A stretch of 64,000 nucleotides of DNA from Thalassospira lohafexi. Its GTDB lineage: Bacteria > Pseudomonadota > Alphaproteobacteria > Rhodospirillales > Thalassospiraceae. The stretch spans positions 101,925 through 165,924 of the forward strand of contig NZ_NXGX01000009.1 in assembly GCF_002844275.1 (NCBI RefSeq). The letters are read 5' to 3'. Position 1 is the first letter of the stretch. Each line of letters begins with the position of its first letter. Below are positions 36,399 through 45,140 of the stretch, in pieces. The notes beneath the pieces were generated by a model. That model was not told the origin of the DNA. It saw only the letters and a list, made by a program, of their open reading frames with translations, and did no database searches. The position numbers and the translations under genes were made by a program.

Positions 36399-36419
36399 CC
36401 GGCCTCGTTAACGCGCTGC

Positions 36420-36495
36420 GTCCCCTTCGTCTAGAGGCCTAGGACACTGCCCTTTCACGGCGGCAACAGGGGTTCGAATCCCCTAGGGGACGCCA
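36420..36495 (+). tRNA. tRNA-Glu (UUC), copy 1
   Basis: The 76 bases fold as a tRNA with acceptor arm GTCCCCT/AGGGGAC, discriminator G and an encoded CCA end. The anticodon loop CTTTCAC gives anticodon UUC for Glu, and the T arm has GGTTCGAATCC. It is the first of three identical copies. Confidence 0.97.
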
Positions 36496-36526
36496 CTCGT
36501 TAACACAGACTGTTTTTGGTGACCGT

Positions 36527-36602
36527 GTCCCCTTCGTCTAGAGGCCTAGGACACTGCCCTTTCACGGCGGCAACAGGGGTTCGAATCCCCTAGGGGACGC
36601 CA
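36527..36602 (+). tRNA. tRNA-Glu (UUC), copy 2
   Basis: Identical in sequence to the first copy, with anticodon UUC and encoded CCA. It starts 107 bases after the first copy, and the spacer is unrelated to the next spacer. The three are probably cut from one precursor. Confidence 0.97.
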
Positions 36603-36640
36603 CCGAAACACAGTCCACATAAAATCGCTTTGCGATCTGC

Positions 36641-36716
36641 GTCCCCTTCGTCTAGAGGCCTAGGACACTGCCCTTTCACGGCGGCAACAGGGGTTCGAAT
36701 CCCCTAGGGGACGCCA
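36641..36716 (+). tRNA. tRNA-Glu (UUC), copy 3
   Basis: Identical to copies 1 and 2, starting 114 bases after copy 2, with encoded CCA. It is followed by a terminator. Confidence 0.97.
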
Positions 36717-36749
36717 CTTTTCTGATCGCAGGATCAATGTGTTACCAGC

Positions 36750-36786
36750 AAATGCTCGTCCGATGGTTCGGCGGGCATTTTTTGTT
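36750..36786 (+). terminator. Terminator of the tRNA-Glu cluster
   Basis: AATGCTCG pairs with CGGGCATT (one G-U pair), followed by TTTTTTGTTTT. It also faces the end of dinB on the other strand. Confidence 0.75.
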
Positions 36787-36814
36787 TTCCAATCTCCCTA
36801 AAAAGTCGGAAGCC

Positions 36815-38182
36815 TTAAAAGCGAAATCGGTGTTGGCGGACGATTTTCTTTTTGTGCAGGCGATATCGCCGCGTCAGGCTTTCACGTAGTTGCTCGGCCG
36901 TCGGGCGGGGGAGTTCGATGGTTTTGCGCAGGTCGGGTTTTTGATCCTCTGTGGTGGCATTGTCCGTTGCGATGGCGGCTGCCGTTTCGGCGAATAAATC
37001 GACCGGGTCGGCCTGATCGGCGGCAAACAGGTCGGTAACGCCCACGCCGAGTAAACGGTACTTCGTGCCGTCGATTTCCTTTTTCAGCAACGTCAGCGCG
37101 GTATCGAGAATGACGTCTTCGCGTAAAGTGGGATAGGTCAGGCGCATGTTGCGGGTGCGGATTTTGAAGTCCGATGATTTCAGTTTCAGTACCACGGTAT
37201 GCCCTGCGATTTCCTTACGCGCCAGATCACTGGCGACACGGGCGGTCAGGCGGGTGGCGATCTCGGTCAATTTATCAAGGCCTGCGACATCTTCGTTAAA
37301 GGTGGTTTCCGACGACAGGCTTTTGCGTTCCGTGCTTTGTTCGACCCGACGATTGTCTTCTCCACGTGAAAAGTAATATAGCCGTTTGCCAATGCTGCCG
37401 TAACGGCCTTGCAGGGCATGGATATCGCGTTCCTGAAGCTGTCCGATGGTGGTGATGCCATCGTCATGGAGCTTGCGTTCCATCGCCGGTCCAACGCCCC
37501 ACATCATGCGCACGGGCTTGTCGGCCAGGAAATTAACCGCCTCAGCCGCACCTATTATTGAAAAGCCAAAGGGCTTGTTGAGGTCGGAGGCAATTTTGGC
37601 GAGGAATTTGTTATAGGAAAGCCCGACCGACACGGTAATGCCGATCTCTTGGCGGACGCTTGCCTGAAGTTCGACCAAGCATTCGGCAGGCGATTTGCCG
37701 TGCATGTCATGGGCGTTTGACAGGTCCAGAAAGGCCTCGTCAATCGACAGCGGTTCGATGTCCGGGGTCAGGGCGCGCATCATGTCGCGGACCCGGTATC
37801 CTTCGCGCTGATATTTCTTCATGTCGGGGGGTAAAAACACCGCATCAGGGCACAGTTCACGGGCCTTGAAGGCCGGCATGGCAGACCGGACACCATATTT
37901 GCGCGCCACGTAACAACAGGTCGAGACAACCCCGCGATGGCCGCCACCAATGATCACGGGCTGATCAATCAATTCCGGGCGGTCGCGTTTTTCGATGGAG
38001 GCATAAAACGCATCGCAATCAAGGTGGCCGATAAAAAGATCCGGCAATTCAGCGTGCGCAATGGCGCGTTTGGCGCCGCAGGATGAGCAGGCAACATAGG
38101 AACCCGCACCGCCCTTGGGCAGCGGTCGATCAAGGGTCAGGCGCCATTTATGCTGGCAATCGGTGCAAAGCGCATAGAGCAT
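36815..38182 (-). CDS. dinB: DNA polymerase IV with N-terminal zinc ribbon
   Basis: The 455-residue Y-family polymerase has the catalytic motifs HLDCDAFYASIEKRDRPEL near residue 53 and PLSIDEAFLDLS near residue 155. The YNKFLAKIASDLNKP and helix-hairpin-helix GVGPAMERKLHDDGITTIGQL regions follow. It copies damaged DNA and extends mismatched ends. Ahead of the core, the first 36 residues hold two Cys pairs, C6-x2-C9 and C32-x2-C35, a likely zinc ribbon. E. coli DinB lacks it. No beta-clamp QLxLF motif is obvious at the C-terminus, which ends in a very basic RYRLHKKKIVRQHRFRF. The ATG at 38182 fits the zinc ribbon; a longer frame reaches 38284. Confidence 0.93.
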   Translation of the reverse strand: MLYALCTDCQHKWRLTLDRPLPKGGAGSYVACSSCGAKRAIAHAELPDLFIGHLDCDAFYASIEKRDRPELIDQPVIIGGGHRGVVSTCCYVARKYGVRSAMPAFKARELCPDAVFLPPDMKKYQREGYRVRDMMRALTPDIEPLSIDEAFLDLSNAHDMHGKSPAECLVELQASVRQEIGITVSVGLSYNKFLAKIASDLNKPFGFSIIGAAEAVNFLADKPVRMMWGVGPAMERKLHDDGITTIGQLQERDIHALQGRYGSIGKRLYYFSRGEDNRRVEQSTERKSLSSETTFNEDVAGLDKLTEIATRLTARVASDLARKEIAGHTVVLKLKSSDFKIRTRNMRLTYPTLREDVILDTALTLLKKEIDGTKYRLLGVGVTDLFAADQADPVDLFAETAAAIATDNATTEDQKPDLRKTIELPRPTAEQLRESLTRRYRLHKKKIVRQHRFRF

Positions 38183-38282
38183 GCTTATTTGTACTTCTTT
38201 TGTTCCTTTGTTGCCAAGTCCAGAAATGGCCAAGCTGGTTTGAATTGTATGTTTGCTGACAGGTGTTGTCAGCAAGTCGGGC

Positions 38283-38312
38283 AAAGAAAAAGCCGGGGAT
38301 GTGCCCGGCTTT
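38283..38312 (-). terminator. Terminator of the degenerate EAL gene
   Basis: A stem of AAAGCCGGGC...GCCCGGCTTT type lies just past the stop at 38345, read on the minus strand, and is followed by CTTTTTCTTTG. Confidence 0.7.
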
Positions 38313-38344
38313 GGTCATTGGTCTTATGGGGGCCGCGCACTTTC

Positions 38345-39640
38345 TCAGCTTGTTGGTTTTGGTGCGGCCGGTTTTGCCGCTGCGGGCTTTTGCCCGGCCT
38401 TTGCTGCACGTTTTGCGCGGCGCTGACGGGCGATCATTTGATCAATGTAGCGTCCCTGGAACAGCGTGATGCCAAGTGACTGACCGAACTTGATGGCGGT
38501 TGGGCTGTCGCACCGACACAGGATGACGCGTTCACGCCCGGAATTTTTCACCAGATTGTCCATCTCGCCGTATTTTTTGCGGATGACGTTGTCGGTCATT
38601 TCTTCGCGCCATGCGACTTTGATGAAATCGGCCTTAAGCCGTTTGCGATCAACAAAGGACAGCGATTCCACGGTCAGATTATCAATCAGGATCCGATAAC
38701 CGCGTTCATGAAAATCATCACGCACCTTCAGATATGTTTCCAGATTGGAAAACAGGTCCACCTGATTAAGTTCGATGATCACGTTGCCCGGCCATTTGCG
38801 CCGTACGGTTTCATCAAACTTGTCAAAATCCTTGGACGTCAGCGTGCCAAGGTTCAAGTTTAACGAGAATGAGCTGGCGTGTGTCTTGAATGTTCGCTTG
38901 CACAGGTAATTGAGCATGCGTTTATCAAGGACTTCGGTCATGTGCTGAAACAGCCAGCGATTTGACGCCAGATCGATCTTTGGCATCAAGGCATTGCGCA
39001 AATCGGTGATGGAGACAAAGAATTCATCGAAAACCGGATGGAGTTCCTTGGACCCGCCATGGGCAAATACGCACACGGGTTGCTGACGGATATGTTCCGA
39101 AAGGTCGGCGGAATGAATGGTTTCTTCAAGCTGGGCAAGGTTTTCTGCATCAATCGGCTGCAGGGTTTCATCCTTGTCGCGCTGCTGGGCTGCGCGCATG
39201 TTGAGGTTTTGCTGCAGTTTTTTGGCGCGTTCATCAAGATGCTGACACAGCAGCAGGAATTCCTGAAACTCGGTATTCAGGTTGTACCAGGTGCAAAAGC
39301 CGGTTTCTTCGCTGTCGTCCTGTGACAGTGGATCATCGCGGAACAGATAACGCAGTGTATCGACCGCCGGTTCAACATCGGCGATTGATTTGTCTTTCCA
39401 CACGAAAATAAGATCGTTGTTGGTCAGGACAAAAATACGCCCGACATAGAGTTTTACATAGCTTTCAAAGGTATTGGTCGCAACGCGGATGTGATAGTCA
39501 CGGCGATGAAACGGTTTCATCCGCGACATATGGATATGTACCGCGCGATGCCCGTATTTTCGGGTTTCCAGCCGTTGCACATAATCAAGCAACAGGTATT
39601 CCTGTAACGCCTGCTGACCATATTGCTGCGGTTCAATCAC
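38345..39640 (-). CDS. Degenerate EAL-domain protein
   Basis: The 431-residue protein has an unfamiliar N-terminal half of about 190 residues (KYGHRAVHIHMSRM, a FVLTNNDLIFVW core and a Gln-rich coiled segment). A C-terminal EAL-like fold follows. The fold is recognisable from SFSLNLNLGTLTSKDF (usual NLS strand), VIIELNQVDLF, GYRILIDNLTVESLSF where active enzymes have DDFGTGYSSL, KADFIKVAW and the final LFQGRYID. The EAL tripeptide itself and the DDFG metal residues are absent, so it should not cleave c-di-GMP. It could bind a nucleotide or protein instead. The C-terminus is a basic Ala-Lys-Pro tail. Confidence 0.75.
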   Translation of the reverse strand: MIEPQQYGQQALQEYLLLDYVQRLETRKYGHRAVHIHMSRMKPFHRRDYHIRVATNTFESYVKLYVGRIFVLTNNDLIFVWKDKSIADVEPAVDTLRYLFRDDPLSQDDSEETGFCTWYNLNTEFQEFLLLCQHLDERAKKLQQNLNMRAAQQRDKDETLQPIDAENLAQLEETIHSADLSEHIRQQPVCVFAHGGSKELHPVFDEFFVSITDLRNALMPKIDLASNRWLFQHMTEVLDKRMLNYLCKRTFKTHASSFSLNLNLGTLTSKDFDKFDETVRRKWPGNVIIELNQVDLFSNLETYLKVRDDFHERGYRILIDNLTVESLSFVDRKRLKADFIKVAWREEMTDNVIRKKYGEMDNLVKNSGRERVILCRCDSPTAIKFGQSLGITLFQGRYIDQMIARQRRAKRAAKAGQKPAAAKPAAPKPTS

Positions 39641-39963
39641 GAGCGACCCCTGAAAGAGAAACTAATAGTTTTATATCGTTATGGGCTCATTCCATACAAT
39701 GGCGAGCAACGCCGGAGCAAATCATATTCTTCTGAAGTTCAGGTTAACGCCCCGGTCTGCCTGTCTCTTTTATATGAAGTATCTATTGCCTAGGGCAAGT
39801 CGGAGCCGAATGACAGTTACGGTTTTTTCTTTAACGAATTCTTGGCAAGCAGAGTGCAAAATCAATGTGATATGGGGTAATCGATACTAATTTTTTGCCA
39901 ATTGTCGGGTGGGAATGCAGTATGGTTTTACGAATTGTCTTTAGATTATAGGGGATTGGCGCC
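39641..39963. other. Intergenic region without a visible gene
   Basis: These 323 bases separate two divergent genes and are AT-richer than the neighbours. A TTGCCA hexamer at 39895-39900, upstream of the SPOR lipoprotein gene, could be a -35 element, but no good -10 partner is clear. Short open frames are present but show no protein-like features. Confidence 0.5.
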
Positions 39964-41370
39964 ATGCAGGTATCCGCAAAGCGGACCGCAAACTGGCTGA
40001 AAATCAGCAAGGGGCTTGCTGTAATCGGCATGGTTTCATGGGTGTCGGCCTGTGCGCCGCTGCTAGATCAGGACTTCTGGGACGAAGCAACATCGTTTGC
40101 AGATGAAAATTATACTGCACTTGGTCTGCAGCAACTTGCCAGTGGCGACTATGCCTCGGCCGAGAAGTTGTTTGACGAGGCATTGCGCAAAAATCCGCAA
40201 GACGGTCACGCGATGCTGTGGCGGTCGGTTCTTTATCAAAATACCAATCGACCGGACCGCGCGAAGGATGGCTATGACACATTGGTCGCCATGAACCCGC
40301 CCGGCACCGTTTTAATGAGTACGGCAAGCGGTACTCAGCCGCGCCCATTGCGCGATGCGGCCGAATTCAACCTGATGCGTTTGCAGCGCGGATTGCCCGG
40401 ATCGCTTAGCATTAATGATCAAATTGTCACCGGGCCGTCGGGGTTGTCCAATGTGAACAGTGGCATGGATACACCGGCTGGCATGGGTAATGGCATGCCA
40501 CAGGCAAAATCGGGCATGACCGCGACACGGACGGCGAACATCCCGGCAGGTGCTGCACTTTCGGCGGGCGATGAAGCCATTGCAAAACGGTTCGGGATTT
40601 TGCGCGATCTGCAATCAACCGGCCTGATCACACCCGAAGAATATTCCGCACGGCGCTCCGCAAACCTTGGCGCCTTGTTGCCAATGAGCCAACAGGTGCC
40701 GTCAGCCTTTCTTGATAGCCCGCCACCAGACGGGTCGCAGGTCGAACAACGGTTGAACCAGCTGAACCGCGCCTTGCAAATCGGTGCGATCACGGTTCAG
40801 GAACATGTTGCAGAACGCACCGCCATTCTGGATGCCTTGTTGCCCGCCCAACCACGCCAGCGTGCAACACCCGCACCCGCACCACAAGGCTTGATGGATG
40901 CGGCCCGCCAGATTGCCCGGATCGAAGACCTGTCGCAGATGAAGCTTGTGACCGCCGATGAGTTCAAACGGGAACGCGACGCCATCGAGGCTGCGATTAT
41001 CGAGCCAGCTCAGGCAAATGTTATGCGCGTGAACTCCGGTGAGCCGGTACGCCGTGTCGCCACGGGCGAAAGCCGCGCGGTTCAGCCCGGCGATGCTGAC
41101 GCAATGGCCCCAGACACCGCACCGATGGCAAGTGGCGGGCGTTCCGCCCATCTTGCATCGTACCGCAATGAACAGCAGGCCGAGCGAGGGTGGCAAGTTC
41201 TTAAGGGGCGTTATGGTGAACTGGCATCCTTGCAGCATGGTGTGACACGCGCCGAAATTTCCGGCAAAGGCACATATTATCGCCTGATGGCGACGGGGCT
41301 TAGTGACAGTGCTGCAAAATCGTTGTGTGCTGACCTTAAACGTCGCGGTCAGTTCTGCGAAGTTAAGTAA
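39964..41370 (+). CDS. Lipoprotein with TPR-like and SPOR domains
   Basis: The 468-residue protein has a lipobox near WVSAC (Cys about residue 30), so it is probably a lipoprotein. A TPR-like helical repeat follows at residues 50-110 (ALGLQQLASGDYASAEKLFDEALRKNPQDGHAMLWRSVLYQ). The centre is low-complexity, with two short helical repeats of the LNQLNRALQIGAITVQEHVAERTAILDALL kind. The C-terminal 75 residues form a SPOR-like domain (HLASYRNEQQAERGWQVLKGRY...ISGKGTYYRLMATGL...AKSLCADLKRRGQFCEV), which binds denuded glycan strands at division sites. It is likely a cell-envelope protein linked to peptidoglycan. Confidence 0.85.
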   Translation: MQVSAKRTANWLKISKGLAVIGMVSWVSACAPLLDQDFWDEATSFADENYTALGLQQLASGDYASAEKLFDEALRKNPQDGHAMLWRSVLYQNTNRPDRAKDGYDTLVAMNPPGTVLMSTASGTQPRPLRDAAEFNLMRLQRGLPGSLSINDQIVTGPSGLSNVNSGMDTPAGMGNGMPQAKSGMTATRTANIPAGAALSAGDEAIAKRFGILRDLQSTGLITPEEYSARRSANLGALLPMSQQVPSAFLDSPPPDGSQVEQRLNQLNRALQIGAITVQEHVAERTAILDALLPAQPRQRATPAPAPQGLMDAARQIARIEDLSQMKLVTADEFKRERDAIEAAIIEPAQANVMRVNSGEPVRRVATGESRAVQPGDADAMAPDTAPMASGGRSAHLASYRNEQQAERGWQVLKGRYGELASLQHGVTRAEISGKGTYYRLMATGLSDSAAKSLCADLKRRGQFCEVK

Positions 41371-41521
41371 CGCTGTCACAGCAGGGTTTTGGGATATACG
41401 GCCTTAAGCCTAAGATACTCAATATAACGCCGGTGGGTTGATCCTTCGTGATCTTGTAGCCCGCCGACGTTATTGTTTGTGCAAGACTATCAGCAAGTTG
41501 TCCCCAAAACGGTGCAAAGTG

Positions 41522-42268
41522 ATGATTTTTATCTTTAGCGATTTTGGCATTAACGGACCCTATAGCGGCACCATGCGGTCGGTCGTGATGCGTATGGCAC
41601 CCAAAGTACCAATGTGCGATTTGATGGTGGATGCGCCTGATCGTAATCCCAAGGCAGCGAGTTATCTTCTGGCAGCCCTTTGTTGCGAATTCAAACCCGG
41701 TGATGTGGTGCTGGCGGTGGTTGATCCCGGCGTTGGCAGTGCGCGAAAAGGGGTGGTTGTGCAAAGTGATGGGGTGTCATTTGTCGGGCCGGACAATGGG
41801 CTGTTTGAAATCATCATGCGTCGCGGCAAAGACGTTTCCATGCGCACGATTGACTGGATGCCAGATGACCCGTCGGCCAGTTTCCATGGCCGTGATATTT
41901 TTGCGCCAGTCGCGGCGATGATTGCGACCAATACGTCGTTTGAAACACACCCAATGGCGGCCAAAGATCGAAATATTACGGCGCAAGGCTGGCCTGATGA
42001 GCTGGCGGAAGTGATCTATGTCGATGCATATGGCAACCTGATGACCGGACTACTGGCGCAAAAAATGTCAGATCAACTGGTGCTCAACAATCAGGTTGTC
42101 TCGGGGGCGCGCACATTTTCAGACGTGAACTTGGGAGAAGGATTTCACTATCGCAACTCAATCGGTCTGTGTGAAATCGCGGTTAATTGCGGCCGTGCCG
42201 ATCAGCAGTTTGATGCTGTGATCGGAACGGCGGTTGCAAAACATCGCCTTGATGACAACAATCTGTGA
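41522..42268 (+). CDS. SAM hydroxide adenosyltransferase-family protein (DUF62)
   Basis: The 248-residue protein starts MIFIFSDFGINGPYSGTMRSVVMRMAP and has VVDPGVGSARKGVVVQSDGVSFVGPDNGLFE near residues 73-103 and FHGRDIFAPVAA near residue 122. These mark the fluorinase/chlorinase/DUF62 fold, whose bacterial members mostly hydrolyse S-adenosylmethionine to adenosine and methionine with hydroxide. The Asp-x-Tyr-Gly-Asn-Leu segment near residue 167 is the conserved SAM-binding stretch. No halogenase-type insertion is obvious. The frame is open from 41438, but the ATG at 41522 gives the family start. Confidence 0.85.
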   Translation: MIFIFSDFGINGPYSGTMRSVVMRMAPKVPMCDLMVDAPDRNPKAASYLLAALCCEFKPGDVVLAVVDPGVGSARKGVVVQSDGVSFVGPDNGLFEIIMRRGKDVSMRTIDWMPDDPSASFHGRDIFAPVAAMIATNTSFETHPMAAKDRNITAQGWPDELAEVIYVDAYGNLMTGLLAQKMSDQLVLNNQVVSGARTFSDVNLGEGFHYRNSIGLCEIAVNCGRADQQFDAVIGTAVAKHRLDDNNL

Positions 42269-42356
42269 TTGGTTTGTCTGGGAAAAGTGATATCTTTCAA
42301 GGGTATTTCATCATTGGTTCGCATCATGCGAACAGAAGTCAGCCGGGGTCCGTTGA

Positions 42357-43181
42357 ATGACGATTGAGGTCAAATTTTGGGGGGTGCGTGGAAGCATTGC
42401 GTGCCCGTCACCGGACCATGTTGTATATGGCGGCAACACCAGTTGCCTTGAAATGCGGATTGGCAATCAGGTTCTGATATTTGATGCCGGAACCGGCATT
42501 CGCAACCTTGGCAAGGACATGATCCGTCGCAAGATCACCCACGCTACAATCTATTTGACCCATACCCACTGGGATCACATCAACGGTTTTCCGTTCTTTG
42601 TACCGGCCTATAACCCGGATGCGTCGTTTAAGGTGATGGCAGGGCATTTAACCAATCAGGGTGGGGTGGAACGGGTGTTTTCAGCCCAGATGGCAGACCC
42701 GACATTTCCTGTGCCCTTGTCGACCATGCGATCCAAACTGACGTTTGAGGATTTCAATGTTGGTGATCAATTGCATCCGGGCGAAGGCATTGTTGTGAAA
42801 ACGGCACCCTTGCGCCACCCGAATGGGGCGACGGCTTACCGCGTTGAATATGATGGTAATTCGGTGTGCTATGTCACCGATACCGAACATGATCCCGATA
42901 CACCCGATCAGGCCATTCTGGACTTTATTCAAAATGCCGATCTGGTGATTTACGACAGCACATATACCGACGAAGAATTCCCCGCCAAGGTCGGTTGGGG
43001 GCATTCCACATGGCAGGAAGGTATTCGGTTGTGCCGGGCGGCCAATGCCAAACGATTGGCCCTGTTCCATCATGACCCGGACCATAATGATGCTGCCATG
43101 ACCGTGATCGAACAAAAAGCCAGATCAACCTGGGCGGATTCCTTTGCCGCGCGTGATGAAATGGTTCTTAGGATCGAATAG
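42357..43181 (+). CDS. Metallo-beta-lactamase-fold hydrolase
   Basis: The 274-residue protein has the metallo-beta-lactamase fold with THTHWDHINGFPFF near residue 62 (the H-x-H-x-D-H metal site). A later His is in LRHPNG near 145, the Asp in YVTDTEH near 164 and the final HHDPDHND near 240. The MTIEVKFWGVRGSIACPSPDHVVYGGNTSCLEM opening is typical of the group of phosphodiesterase-like or RNase Z-like proteins near PhnP. The substrate is not known; a cyclic nucleotide or phosphodiester is plausible. It follows the SAM adenosyltransferase-family gene by 88 bases on the same strand. Confidence 0.82.
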   Translation: MTIEVKFWGVRGSIACPSPDHVVYGGNTSCLEMRIGNQVLIFDAGTGIRNLGKDMIRRKITHATIYLTHTHWDHINGFPFFVPAYNPDASFKVMAGHLTNQGGVERVFSAQMADPTFPVPLSTMRSKLTFEDFNVGDQLHPGEGIVVKTAPLRHPNGATAYRVEYDGNSVCYVTDTEHDPDTPDQAILDFIQNADLVIYDSTYTDEEFPAKVGWGHSTWQEGIRLCRAANAKRLALFHHDPDHNDAAMTVIEQKARSTWADSFAARDEMVLRIE

Positions 43182-43273
43182 GCGAATTTTCCCGGTTTTC
43201 TGACACGGTAACGTATCGTGATGTGGTGATTGCCGTGATGAAACGTCAGGTCACTCTTTGGTGCATTTGGTGT

Positions 43274-43966
43274 TTAGAAAACGCGGGAATATTTCGGGAA
43301 GATGCGAATTTCAATGCGGCGATTTGCCTCGCGGTTTTCCTCGATCGGGTTGCCGAAATCGTCGCGGTTGGGTAGCTTTGGCTTGGTGTCGCCATAGGAA
43401 ATCGCGCGCATGCGTTTCTGATTGGGATCAACTCCAAGTGCATGCAAAAATCGCACAACGGCAATGGCCCGACCTGCGGCCAGTTCCCAATTTGACGGGA
43501 ATCGCGCCGTGTTGATGGGGCTGTCGTCGGTATGGCCGGTGACTTCAATCTGAAAACCCAAATAGCGCGGCTGCTTTAACAGGTCGCCTGTGTCTTTGAG
43601 GAACACGACCGCATCACGGGTCAGGTTGGCCGATCCAGGCTGGAAGAACGCGCCACTGCCAAGCTCCATCAGGATGCCTTCATCGTCGGTGGACACCTTG
43701 ACATCACTGTCCATCGCCATATTGAAAACGACGTCTTTCAGATCGGTTTCAAGCACCTCGGTCGGGCGGATAACCTCACGCTTGCCGATTTGTTCGGCAA
43801 TCCCGGCCTGCACTTTTTCAAAGATCGGGATTTCGACTTTGGAAAAGCTGACCAGCATGACGAAAAAGGCCATCAAAAGGGTAATGGCGTCGGCATAGGT
43901 TACTAGCCAATCCTCCTTGATCTCTTCTTCCTCGGTGCGCTGCATGCCTGGTTTGCGGCGTGCCAT
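43274..43966 (-). CDS. motB: Flagellar motor stator protein MotB
   Basis: The 230-residue protein has a short cytoplasmic start, then one membrane helix with WLVTYADAITLLMAFFVML. The Asp near residue 26 matches the ion-binding Asp of MotB. A C-terminal OmpA-like peptidoglycan-binding domain has EVTGHTDDSPI, NWELAAGRAIAVVRFLHALGV and NREANRRIEIRI. It anchors the stator to the cell wall and carries ions to drive rotation. It lies 11 bases downstream of motA and is co-transcribed. Sodium or proton use cannot be read with certainty. Confidence 0.92.
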   Translation of the reverse strand: MARRKPGMQRTEEEEIKEDWLVTYADAITLLMAFFVMLVSFSKVEIPIFEKVQAGIAEQIGKREVIRPTEVLETDLKDVVFNMAMDSDVKVSTDDEGILMELGSGAFFQPGSANLTRDAVVFLKDTGDLLKQPRYLGFQIEVTGHTDDSPINTARFPSNWELAAGRAIAVVRFLHALGVDPNQKRMRAISYGDTKPKLPNRDDFGNPIEENREANRRIEIRIFPKYSRVF

Positions 43967-43977
43967 GGCGATATTCC

Positions 43978-44772
43978 CTATTTCGCAGATTTATCGATGT
44001 TGAAGTGGATCGCAGGATCAAGGAATGAGTTCATTTTGTCCTGAATGGCGCGTGGGCCTTTGCGATCCGCCAGCATGATCAGACCTTCGGCAATCAGGTA
44101 ATTGCGAAACCGCATGATTTCTTCGCGCTGCTGAATTTTACTGGCAGCGGGCATAAAGAAAAACCGGGCCGCAACAATGCCATAGAGCGTTGTGATCAAG
44201 GCAATTGCCAAACCAGCCCCCAGCGACGTCGGATCATCGGCCATTTTATCAAGCATTATGACAAGACCCACCAGTGTGCCGATCATGCCAAAAGCCGGTG
44301 CTGCTGCTGCCATGCTTTTAAGGATAGAGACCGGGACCAGATTACGGCTAAACGCATTTTCAATTGCGTTATGGAGCATATCGGCGGTTTCATCGCCGTC
44401 GTAGCCGGTAATGACCACTTCCATTGCCCAGCCAAGAAAAGGTTCGTCCTTGCCAACGCGCTCGGCTTCTTGCTCAAGCGCGTTGATGCCCTTTTTTTGC
44501 AGAAGATATCCCCATTTGACAACACGGCCGACTTCGCCGGTCAGTTGCCCACGGCCCATCTGAGGGGCGCGAAAAATCTTAAAAATCAGTTTTAAGGCAA
44601 GCAGTACATAGCGTGCTTCATAGGCAATAAATGTCGCGGCGAGTGTGCCGCCGATAACCATCAATGCGCTCGAAAGGCTAACAAATACAAGGTAGTTATC
44701 GGTCGAAATAAAAATCGATCCGATAAACAGCCCAAGCCCGACCATGATGCCCAAAATTGTCGTAAACGACAT
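43978..44772 (-). CDS. motA: Flagellar motor stator protein MotA
   Basis: The 264-residue protein is MotA-like with four membrane helices, a large cytoplasmic loop, and the conserved helix 3 stretch SMAAAAPAFGMIGTLVGLVIML near residue 160, which holds the functional Pro. An LGAGLAIALITTLYGIVAARFFFMP helix 4 follows. It forms the stator ring with MotB. The PomA/MotP-like opening SFTTILGIMVGLGLFIGSI is clear. The ATG at 44772 is used; an in-frame start lies 12 bases upstream. No flagellar structural genes are in the window. Confidence 0.92.
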   Translation of the reverse strand: MSFTTILGIMVGLGLFIGSIFISTDNYLVFVSLSSALMVIGGTLAATFIAYEARYVLLALKLIFKIFRAPQMGRGQLTGEVGRVVKWGYLLQKKGINALEQEAERVGKDEPFLGWAMEVVITGYDGDETADMLHNAIENAFSRNLVPVSILKSMAAAAPAFGMIGTLVGLVIMLDKMADDPTSLGAGLAIALITTLYGIVAARFFFMPAASKIQQREEIMRFRNYLIAEGLIMLADRKGPRAIQDKMNSFLDPAIHFNIDKSAK

Positions 44773-45140
44773 GGTTGCTCTCATTCCCCCAGAAAGTACG
44801 CATCGGAATTCCCCAACCGATGACTTCAGTCTTTATAAACAGTCTAAATCTTTTGCGCTAGCATCGCTGTTTCAATGGATGCCATTCGGTAAAACTTGGG
44901 GCGAGATATTGCCTGATTTGAAGGATCAGGTGTCTAAGGGGAGCAGGGGTTCTCAGGGTATTGAGTAAGCTGTTCGGTGATCGTCCCTCCCTTTAAGGTG
45001 TTTGATCAGGTATCGCGTGACGTTTAGATCAGTGGAGGCGTCCCATCTGCTCGCAAATCGATCCCTTTATTTTTGCCCGCCGATGGGAAAATACAAGGTT
45101 TCTTTGGCTTCAGGTTATCTAATCAAGGTTTGTGAATGCT
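44773..45140. other. Intergenic region between motA and the chemoreceptor gene
   Basis: These 368 bases lie ahead of motA on its strand. No protein gene is convincing. The TATAAAGACT read on the minus strand near 44829-44838 could be half of a flagellar sigma-28 promoter, but no matching -10 CCGATAA lies at the right distance. The chemoreceptor transcript probably ends in the right-hand part. Confidence 0.4.

Noticed and set aside
36420..36716. Three repeats with spacers, which could be taken for a CRISPR array
   Set aside because: Each repeat is a complete tRNA-Glu gene with CCA end; there is no cas gene.
44773..44968. Sigma-28 flagellar promoter for motA
   Set aside because: A TAAAG is present on the minus strand, but no CCGATAA-like -10 lies at about 15 bases.
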